From assembly GCF_900107975.1 (NCBI RefSeq), contig NZ_FNVF01000003.1, positions 129,155 through 193,154 of the forward strand: 64,000 bases of DNA, in the 5' to 3' direction. The translations under genes were made by a program, and so were the position numbers. Source of the stretch: Paenibacillus sp. UNC499MF (GTDB taxonomy: Bacteria; Bacillota; Bacilli; Paenibacillales; NBRC-103111). Below are positions 58,344-64,000 of the stretch, piece by piece (the first letter of the stretch is position 1; every line of letters starts with the position of its first letter). The notes below the pieces were generated by a model that saw only the letters and a program-made list of their open reading frames with translations, was not told the origin of the DNA and made no database searches.

Positions 58344-59003
58344 ATGAACCGAAACGAAATGAATAAGGCTGCCTCGACCAAAACACGGAGAGCGATCATT
58401 GATCTTCTCAAGCAGCAGGGAGGAATGGATGTTGCGGCACTATCCTCCAAATTTTCGCTGTCCGGAATGGCCATTCGTCAACATTTAAATGCGTTGAAAG
58501 AAGAAGGATTCGTTACATTTGAGGAGGAAACTCGTCCCATGGGACGGCCGACAAAGCTGTGGAGATTAACTCACGAGGCGGATCGTTTTTTTCCAAGCGG
58601 CTATTCCGAATTGTCCGTCAGTCTGATTCATTCGATGAAAGAGGCTTTCGGAAACGAGGGGCTGGACAAGCTGCTTGCTGTGCGGAACAAAAATATGCAA
58701 GAACAATACCTCCGGTACCTTGACGGCGCATCCGGCGTAAAAGAGAAGCTGGACAAACTGGCCGAAATTCGAACCGTCGAAGGCTATATGGCCGAGGTCA
58801 AAGAACAAGGCGACGGCAGTTTCTTGTTGGTTGAGAAGCATTGTCCCATCTGTGAAGCTGCTGCTGTATGTACCGGGTTATGTAAAAATGAATTGCAATT
58901 ATTTAAAACTATTCTTGGCGATCATGTTCTTATTGAACGTGTGGAGTATATTTTGGCGGGTGGAAGAAACTGTGCGTACAGGGTTAGGGAAAATATTCTG
59001 TGA
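58344..59003 (+). CDS. SufR-like Fe-S cluster transcriptional regulator
   Basis: 219 residues, ATG 58344 after AAGGAGG. N-terminal winged helix of the DeoR/ArsR sort (TRRAIIDLLKQQGGMDVAALSSKFSLSGMAIRQHLNAL). The C-terminal half carries four cysteines in the SufR pattern: EKHCPICEAAAVCTGLC and GRNCAYRV, likely ligands of a [4Fe-4S] or [2Fe-2S] cluster. It probably represses its divergent MFS neighbour and/or itself, responding to redox stress or to cluster-damaging compounds. Confidence 0.85.
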   Translation: MNRNEMNKAASTKTRRAIIDLLKQQGGMDVAALSSKFSLSGMAIRQHLNALKEEGFVTFEEETRPMGRPTKLWRLTHEADRFFPSGYSELSVSLIHSMKEAFGNEGLDKLLAVRNKNMQEQYLRYLDGASGVKEKLDKLAEIRTVEGYMAEVKEQGDGSFLLVEKHCPICEAAAVCTGLCKNELQLFKTILGDHVLIERVEYILAGGRNCAYRVRENIL

Positions 59004-59054
59004 CCTAAGAGAGCATGGGACAGTAATTGAACTCAATTAAGTGAGGTTGCACAC

Positions 59055-59090
59055 AAAAACACCGCAGTCCGGGAGGACTGCGGTGTTTGA
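59055..59090. terminator. Terminator between SufR-like and ABC-F genes
   Basis: AAACACCGCAGTCC-GGGA-GGACTGCGGTGTTT, a perfect 14-bp stem placed between convergent genes. Confidence 0.93.
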
Positions 59091-59106
59091 GTATGCCAAA
59101 GAAAAG

Positions 59107-60585
59107 TTAAAGCTCCACTACCTTCGTCGCGATATGATCGCAAAATTCACGATCGTGCTCCACAAAAAGAATGGTCGGCTTGTGTTCGAGCAGCAGCTCT
59201 TCGATCTGCATCCGTGAAATGACGTCGATAAAGTTAAGCGGCTCATCCCAGATATGCAGGTGAACAGGCTCGCAAAGACTTTTGGCGATCAGTACCTTCT
59301 TCTTCTGCCCTCCGCTAAAAGACGAAATGTCTTTCTCGAATTGGACCCGTGCGAAATCCAGTTTTCTCAAGATCGCTTTGAACAAGCTCTCTTCAATGCC
59401 GTTATCACGCGCGAAGTCGGATAAGCTGCCGCGAAGATGGGCGGTGTCCTGCGATACGTAGGATATTTTTAGCCCGCTCCCCTTTCGGAAGGTGCCGGTA
59501 TAGTTCATATCTTCGCCGAGAATGAGCTTCAGAATACTTGATTTTCCGGAGCCGTTTTTACCCGAAAGCGCAATCCGCTCTCCCTGCTCCACCGTAAAGC
59601 TGACATCGCTGCAAACCGTCCTGTCCCCGTAATGAATCGACACGCGTTCAAGCTCGGCCAGCTGATTTTTGTGATAAAGGAGCTGGGAAATCTTCAAGCT
59701 CTCGGAGCTTTCGATGTTTTTCAGGAGACCAGAACGTTCCTCTACCGCGGACTGCTGTCTTTGCTCGATGGTTTTGGAGCGTTTCATCATTTTGGCGGCT
59801 TTATGGCCGACGTATCCTTTATCCACCTTGGACCCGGAATTTCGTGTCCCGTTTTTCGTTTTCTCCACTTCGTGTGACCAGCCGCTTGTCCGTTTGGCCG
59901 CATCCGATAAGCGCTTGATGTCTTTACGCAGCTTTTCGTTCTCCGCAAGCTCAAATTCGTCCTGCATTTCTTTGTTTCTCCACCAGTCCGAAAAGTTCCC
60001 TTTCTGGATTTCAATGTTGGTTTTATTGATGGACAAAATGTGATCGACGCAGTGATCGAGGAAAGCCCTGTCGTGAGACACCAGGATGTACCCGCTTTTG
60101 CTTCTCAAATAGCTGCTGACCAGTTTGCGTGCTTCCATGTCCAGGTGGTTCGTCGGTTCGTCAATAAGCAGAAAGCTGTTCTCCTTAAGAAACAGGGCGG
60201 CCAGCATCACTTTCGTCTGTTCCCCGTTCGACAACGAGTCGAAAGGGCGGTCCAGCACATCCTCCGACACTTTCAGCAGGGATAATTCGCGCAATAGTTC
60301 CCAATGCACATAATCCGGAAAGATGTCATGGATTACATCCAGCGTCAGATTTTCCTTGTGATCCACCGGATAAGGAAAATATTCAAACTGGACTTGAGCG
60401 GAAATTGTACCGCTGTATTCGTACTTGCCCTGCAGCAGGTTCAGAAAGGTGGTTTTCCCCCGGCCGTTTCTTCCTGTGAAACCTAATTTCCAATCGGTAT
60501 CGATCTGAAAGCTTACCTCTTCGAATATGTTATCGTAGCTGCCGTCATAAGCGAAAGTCAGGTTAGAGACTCTAATCAGTGACAT
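59107..60585 (-). CDS. Lsa-type ABC-F ribosomal protection protein
   Basis: 492 residues without transmembrane helices, two ABC domains: Walker A GRNGRGKTT and SGKNGSGKSS, signatures LSNGEQTKVMLAALF and FSGGQKKKVLIAKSL, Walker B LLIDEPTNHLD and LHIWDEPLNFID. The linker (about 190-300) is long and basic (RTSGWSHEVEKTKNGTRNSGS) and should reach the peptidyl transferase centre. It matches the Lsa/Vga-like antibiotic resistance group (lincosamides, streptogramin A, pleuromutilins). Expression is controlled by an attenuator with a leader peptide at 60611-60864. Confidence 0.9.
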   Translation of the reverse strand: MSLIRVSNLTFAYDGSYDNIFEEVSFQIDTDWKLGFTGRNGRGKTTFLNLLQGKYEYSGTISAQVQFEYFPYPVDHKENLTLDVIHDIFPDYVHWELLRELSLLKVSEDVLDRPFDSLSNGEQTKVMLAALFLKENSFLLIDEPTNHLDMEARKLVSSYLRSKSGYILVSHDRAFLDHCVDHILSINKTNIEIQKGNFSDWWRNKEMQDEFELAENEKLRKDIKRLSDAAKRTSGWSHEVEKTKNGTRNSGSKVDKGYVGHKAAKMMKRSKTIEQRQQSAVEERSGLLKNIESSESLKISQLLYHKNQLAELERVSIHYGDRTVCSDVSFTVEQGERIALSGKNGSGKSSILKLILGEDMNYTGTFRKGSGLKISYVSQDTAHLRGSLSDFARDNGIEESLFKAILRKLDFARVQFEKDISSFSGGQKKKVLIAKSLCEPVHLHIWDEPLNFIDVISRMQIEELLLEHKPTILFVEHDREFCDHIATKVVEL

Positions 60586-60610
60586 GATTGAATCCTCCTC
60601 CTTGGAATAA

Positions 60611-60735
60611 AAAAATGAGCTGCAAGAAAGTTACCTTTCCCGCAGCTCAAATATGAAAAAAACAAATCCAACCCGTGACAGGGTCAGACGTGAATATCCG
60701 ATTTGAGTTGAAAAGGAGATGTAACTTTCTTGCAG
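60611..60735 (-). promoter_or_regulatory. Transcription attenuator of the ABC-F gene
   Basis: Minus strand, 5' to 3'. P2 is CTGCAAGAAAGTTAC (60735-60721). Terminator T1 (60706-60655) pairs CAAATC/GATTTG and ACCC/GGGT and ends in seven T. Terminator T2 (60648-60611) pairs GAGCTGC/GCAGCTC with inner AAAG/CTTT and ends in seven T. The T2 3' arm GTAACTTTCTTGCAG (60634-60620) is a perfect 15-base complement of P2. P2 and its upstream flank also pair with the leader region 60787-60820. So the structures exclude each other. Confidence 0.82.
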
Positions 60736-60778
60736 ATAATAAATAAAACAAGCGAAAAATTCGCTCTTTGTTTTATCA

Positions 60779-60802
60779 TTACGCGCGCAAGAAAGTGTAC
60801 AT
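60779..60802 (-). CDS. 7-codon leader peptide of the ABC-F gene
   Basis: ATG TAC ACT TTC TTG CGC GCG TAA encodes MYTFLRA, with AGAGGAT four bases before the ATG. The ACT TTC TTG C part is the segment that pairs with P2. A ribosome stalled here by a drug would free P2 to form the antiterminator. Confidence 0.75.
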   Translation of the reverse strand: MYTFLRA

Positions 60803-60835
60803 TATCCTCTTCAACTCCTTTAGTAAATTATTGAC

Positions 60836-60864
60836 ATCTTAGCATACCCGCACTCTATTTGCAA
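60836..60864 (-). promoter_or_regulatory. Promoter of the ABC-F leader
   Basis: Minus strand TTGCAA (60864-60859), a 17-base spacer, TAAGAT (60841-60836); start near 60829, giving a leader of about 240 bases. The segment 60865-61025 beyond it holds no supported gene. Confidence 0.6.
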
Positions 60865-61025
60865 CCCGCCGCCGTTTTGTGCGTATTCTTCTGCCTGTTT
60901 GCAGCCGTCCTTTTCGGACAAAGCAGGGGTTACACCGAACGAGCCAGACGGAAGCCGAGGTCGTCTATGCCAAAGGTCGGATGGCTCCGGCGGCGGCATG
61001 CCCGGGTTTAAGCGGAAGCCGAATC

Positions 61026-61439
61026 TTAAGAGGATACCGAATTATCCTCAGGAATATGGTCCTTTCGGAACCGGGCGGCAATAAGCTTTTCATGCAGCAA
61101 ATGGCCCGCATACATTCCTCCCATGATGAGCAGAAACCCCAGCGGCCCTCTCTGCAAGGCCGTCTGCCAGCCTTCGTAATAGGCGAAAACACCGGTTAAC
61201 ACACTTATGCCGAGCACGTACACAAACATTATCTTTTTGCGGGATTCTTTTGGGGGAACATACAAAATTTTTTCACGAAGCCGGATATTCATCGCTGCCA
61301 GAGTGGTCAGGACAAAAAAGACTGTTTTACCCGGGTGCTGCGATTCGAAGAGAATGTACTGATATGACAAATAAAAAGCGACTCCGTACGTACCCGCAAA
61401 GATTGCGTTATACGCCAGCCTGATTTTCAGCGGGACCAT
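61026..61439 (-). CDS. Small polytopic membrane protein, unknown
   Basis: 137 residues. ATG 61439 follows directly on the upstream stop (TGAATG). Four predicted helices (about 8-28, 38-52, 70-88, 98-118), with basic tails. No family recognised. It is the last gene of a three-gene membrane-protein operon. Confidence 0.6.
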   Translation of the reverse strand: MVPLKIRLAYNAIFAGTYGVAFYLSYQYILFESQHPGKTVFFVLTTLAAMNIRLREKILYVPPKESRKKIMFVYVLGISVLTGVFAYYEGWQTALQRGPLGFLLIMGGMYAGHLLHEKLIAARFRKDHIPEDNSVSS

Positions 61440-61652
61440 TCAGTTCCCCCTTATTTCCGGCGGTTGCACCGCTGAATTCGGTTTGGATGCCATGTACGTA
61501 TCGAAAGCTTTGTTCGCTTTGAGGGCGAGCCTGATCAGCACGATCAAGAGAATGATCCCTAGTACAAGCAGGGCCGCGTATCCCGCCGTCATCAGCAATT
61601 GAATCAGAATGAACGGATTGACCGCCCCGGCAGCAGTACTTTCCACTTCCAT
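61440..61652 (-). CDS. Small single-helix membrane protein, unknown
   Basis: 70 residues, ATG 61652 after GGAAG. One long hydrophobic segment (LIQLLMTAGYAALLVLGIIL and LIVLIRLALK), followed by a short hydrophilic tail (NKAFDTYMASKPNS). It is similar in style to small membrane-embedded accessory subunits; the function is unknown. Confidence 0.6.
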   Translation of the reverse strand: MEVESTAAGAVNPFILIQLLMTAGYAALLVLGIILLIVLIRLALKANKAFDTYMASKPNSAVQPPEIRGN

Positions 61653-61673
61653 CTTCCTTCCGGTAATTAAGGT

Positions 61674-62132
61674 TTAAATCCATCTTACGAAGCTTTTGCG
61701 GATAAACGCGATGTTCCGGGCCTCCGCCCAGCTGCACAGCGCCTCCATGCCTTCTTCATCCTTTAAGCGGAACGTCAAATGAGCGGGAACGTCGAAGCGG
61801 CCTTTGAGTTTAATGCCGATCACATCGCTGCCGAATTTCCCCCACCTGCGAATTTCTTCGATTTCATCGGGTTTCACTCTCCGGCCTTCGGCAACGAGCG
61901 CGTGGGGTTCCAACAGGACGAAGGACCGTTTCCGAAAAGCCCGTACCGCTTGTACGGCTAACAAAACGGCCCAGATCAGCAATAGACCGCCAAATACATA
62001 AGCTTGCTGCATATTTCCTCTGTAAACCGTCATTATGAAACTTGTGAGCGAAATGCCGGCCAGTATAAGCTGCATGAATAACAAGACGGGTCCCTCCACA
62101 GGTTTAACGGAAACGGGAACGGGCTCTTTCAT
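61674..62132 (-). CDS. Membrane protein with a cytoplasmic PH-like tail, unknown
   Basis: 152 residues from ATG 62132 with AAAGGAG 11 bases upstream (an ATG at 62168 precedes that site). Two helices (about 20-38 and 46-66) precede a C-terminal domain (about 75-152; VLLEPHALVAEGRRVKPDEIEEIRRWGKFGSDVIGIKLKGRFDVPAHLTFRL) like the bacterial PH-type 'YcxB/DUF5673' folds. It is first of the three-gene operon. The function is unknown. Confidence 0.6.
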   Translation of the reverse strand: MKEPVPVSVKPVEGPVLLFMQLILAGISLTSFIMTVYRGNMQQAYVFGGLLLIWAVLLAVQAVRAFRKRSFVLLEPHALVAEGRRVKPDEIEEIRRWGKFGSDVIGIKLKGRFDVPAHLTFRLKDEEGMEALCSWAEARNIAFIRKSFVRWI

Positions 62133-62208
62133 GTTCAGTTCCACTCCTTTGACGGGTTTTCCAGCCATCTGTTATATTTTACCATCCGAAACATCTTATT
62201 CCTAGTTC

Positions 62209-63165
62209 TTATTCGTCCTTGTCGTAAAGCCGCCTTATTTTTTTCGTTTCCGCGATTAATCCCGAACGAAGTTCTTCCGGCGTGACAGCATAGACCCCGC
62301 TCCCGTAACTGAGCAGGATCCCCAGGGCTGATTCGAGCGTATTGAATTCGACGTCAGCTTTCACCCAGCCGTTATCTTCTTCGTATGGCTGCCGTACTTT
62401 TGCAAACCGTTCTCTGGAAAAGCGGTGAAACACCGTCTCCCTGATCCTGATTTGTGCGGGGTAACGAGGCAGCCGCGCTTGAAAATCTTTAAGCGACTCC
62501 TCCCAGTACTCGGCGAGATCGAATGACGGCGGCCTTGTAAAACGTTCCTCCAAGAGCTCCGCGTCAAGCAGCCGAGAGATTCTGTAGGTTCTCATCTCTC
62601 CCTCTGTTTCGGCAGCCGCATACCAGATGCTGCCTTTGGCGACGAGGCCGAGCGGACAGATGATCCGCTCCGCGATCCGGTCGTCGCGCCGGTAGCGAAT
62701 GCGCAGCTTCCTCTCCTCCCACACCGCTTCCTGGACGAGCGGAAGATGGGGAAGCTGCTCCACCGAGCGGTGCCAGCCAGCACCGTCGATATGGATGCGC
62801 TGCCGGACGCGCTCCGTTTCCTGCCGCAGGGACTCGGGCGAAGCCGCCAGCAGCTTCTGGAATGCGCTGTCGTATTCGCCGCTCATGCCGAGATCCGTCA
62901 GCAGGGCGGACGAGTTTGCGATCAGCAGCGTTGCGATTTCCTCCGCTTTCATGCCGGTCAGCCGGGTGCGGTATCCTTCCGTCAGGGACCATCCGCCGCC
63001 CGAACCCCGCTCGGCATAAACCGGAATGCCCGCCGCGCTCAGCGCCTCCATGTCCCGGAAAATGGTCCGTTCCGACACCTCAAGCTTCTCGGCGAGTTCG
63101 CGGGACGACATTTTCCCCCGGTTTTGCAGCAATAATAAAAGAGACAGCAATCGGTCGGCTCTCAT
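62209..63165 (-). CDS. YafY-type WYL-domain transcriptional regulator
   Basis: 318 residues. HTH_11 winged helix (MRADRLLSLLLLLQNRGKMSSRELAEKLEVSERTIFRDMEALSAAGIPVYAERGSGGGW) followed by a WYL domain (about 135-310; RYRRDDRIAERIICPLGLVAKGSIWYAAAETEGEMRTYRISRL). It is divergent from an SDR gene across a 240-base region with an 8-3-8 perfect palindrome. It probably regulates itself and that gene. Confidence 0.92.
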   Translation of the reverse strand: MRADRLLSLLLLLQNRGKMSSRELAEKLEVSERTIFRDMEALSAAGIPVYAERGSGGGWSLTEGYRTRLTGMKAEEIATLLIANSSALLTDLGMSGEYDSAFQKLLAASPESLRQETERVRQRIHIDGAGWHRSVEQLPHLPLVQEAVWEERKLRIRYRRDDRIAERIICPLGLVAKGSIWYAAAETEGEMRTYRISRLLDAELLEERFTRPPSFDLAEYWEESLKDFQARLPRYPAQIRIRETVFHRFSRERFAKVRQPYEEDNGWVKADVEFNTLESALGILLSYGSGVYAVTPEELRSGLIAETKKIRRLYDKDE

Positions 63166-63280
63166 CGTTATTCCTCTTTCCTTCCCTTTAGGCGTTCCTG
63201 GACGTTCTTTTTCCTCAGCGGTTTATCCCGATCGGCAGTTCCGAACGGCGCGGGGCTTGCCTTAAATTTACTATAACAAT

Positions 63281-63299
63281 TATGACAAAGGTTGTCATA
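63281..63299. promoter_or_regulatory. TGACA-type palindrome between WYL regulator and SDR gene
   Basis: TATGACAA-AGG-TTGTCATA, a perfect 8-3-8 inverted repeat; TGACA...TGTCA sites are common for YafY-type WYL regulators. Confidence 0.65.
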
Positions 63300-63403
63300 T
63301 ATCCCCTCTTATACTGGGTACAGCTTGCGGGCGGCTAATCGATCCGCTGCCTGCACAGATACAGCAATCCGCTATTCATTGGAACACAAAAGGAGAGATC
63401 GCG

Positions 63404-64000
63404 ATGAAATCGAAAGCACTGGAAGGCACTATCGCCGTAGTGGCAGGAGCGACGCGCGGCGTCGGACGGGGCATTGCAGCCATGCTCGGGGAGGCGGGAG
63501 CGACCGTGTACTGCACGGGCCGCAGTATCCGGGGAGCCCTTTCCGACATGGGCCGCAGCGAAACGATCGAGGAAACGGCGGAGCTTGTGACCGCTAAAGG
63601 AGGGCGGGGAATCGCCGTCCGCGCTGACCACACGTCAGAAGAAGATGTCAAGGCGCTGTTCGAACAAGTCAAACTGGAGCAGAACGGCCGGCTGGATCTC
63701 CTGGTGAACGATGTGTGGGGCGGCGATCCTTTGACCGAGTGGGGAAAAACGTTCTGGGAACATTCTCTGCAGGACGGACTTCTCATACAGAAGCGCGCGG
63801 TTCATTCCCATATGCTCACCAGCTATTACGGAGCCCCTTTACTGGCGTCCCGCAAGCAGGGCATGATTCTCGAAATCACCGACGGGTTCGACTACCGGTA
63901 CCGCGGGAACTTGTATTACAGTCTGGCCAAAATTGCCGCCATCCATCTGGCGGAGGCGATGGCCGCGGATCTGCGGCCGTACGGGGTAACGGCGGCAGCC
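63404..64000 (+). CDS. SDR family oxidoreductase, truncated by the window
   Basis: 199 codons from ATG 63404 (AGGAGAG upstream) to the window end. Rossmann motif AVVAGATRGVGRGIAAML (TGxxxGxG variant AGATRGVG, about 12-19), GRSI after beta 2, and the active-site segment with Tyr and Lys in YYSLAKIAAIHLAEAMAADL (YxxxK, about residues 172-178). It resembles proteins annotated as short-chain dehydrogenases with an unusual 'NDVWGGD' loop, where NAG is the norm. The substrate is unknown. Confidence 0.88.
   Translation, partial: MKSKALEGTIAVVAGATRGVGRGIAAMLGEAGATVYCTGRSIRGALSDMGRSETIEETAELVTAKGGRGIAVRADHTSEEDVKALFEQVKLEQNGRLDLLVNDVWGGDPLTEWGKTFWEHSLQDGLLIQKRAVHSHMLTSYYGAPLLASRKQGMILEITDGFDYRYRGNLYYSLAKIAAIHLAEAMAADLRPYGVTAAA

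Overview
The window looks like a chromosomal segment of a Gram-positive, endospore-forming type bacterium, most likely Paenibacillus or a close relative (Paenibacillaceae). The reasons are moderately high GC coding DNA, strong AGGAGG-type ribosome binding sites with many GTG/TTG starts, B. subtilis-like promoters and Fur/LexA boxes, DUF1540, DUF309, YxcD and DUF6530-type proteins, a MurQ/MurR/AnmK cell-wall recycling set, and a FeoB divided into two genes. No tRNA, rRNA, CRISPR array or intact insertion sequence was seen.

Layout. 0-10.1 kb: the start of an MFS transporter, then a leftward block: DUF309 protein, response regulator and sensor kinase, followed by a secreted protein, a MacA-like adaptor, ABC ATPase, MacB-like permease and a large exported protein. 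This reads as a two-component-controlled envelope efflux system. 10.3-15.2 kb: DUF1540 protein, a perfect Fur box before a small membrane protein plus YxcD, a secreted GH18 protein with N-terminal repeats, and a secreted discoidin/BSP-type metalloprotease. 15.3-18.5 kb: a DUF6530 / MoxR-AAA / VWA / GIY-YIG cluster preceded by five tandem 8-bp repeats. 18.6-23.9 kb: an AT-richer accessory stretch with unknown genes, a 66-aa gene behind two LexA boxes, and an operon of an orphan DndB-like protein with a catalytically dead tyrosine-recombinase-like (MrpR/YopR-like) protein.

24-39 kb: a double-GNAT protein; a muropeptide-sugar locus (MurR, MurQ, ABC sugar importer, with AnmK 8 kb away behind a matching operator); a CoaD-like protein with a phosphoesterase; feoA with the split feoB; and an ECF sigma/anti-sigma pair. 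39-50.6 kb: an amino-acid permease, two minisatellite arrays, MarR plus MFS, NUDIX, an aldehyde dehydrogenase, a DinB-like protein, a decayed quinone oxidoreductase beside a LysR regulator, and an AzgA-type purine permease.

50.6-64 kb: a short Crp/Fnr regulator convergent with hmp (with a Crp/Fnr-type palindrome in the hmp promoter), a GHL10 glycoside hydrolase, a GNAT, an AlkD-like protein, an IscA-like protein, an MFS exporter divergent from a SufR-like Fe-S regulator, an Lsa-type ABC-F resistance gene with a complete attenuator and a 7-codon leader peptide, three small membrane proteins, and a YafY/WYL regulator divergent from an SDR reductase that runs off the end.

The most informative signals are regulatory: the ABC-F attenuator, the LexA-bracketed promoter, the shared MurR-like operators, the feo operator pair, and the autoregulatory-looking palindrome at the DndB-like/recombinase-like operon. 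That operon, with the SOS-controlled small gene next to it, is the best candidate for an undescribed system.
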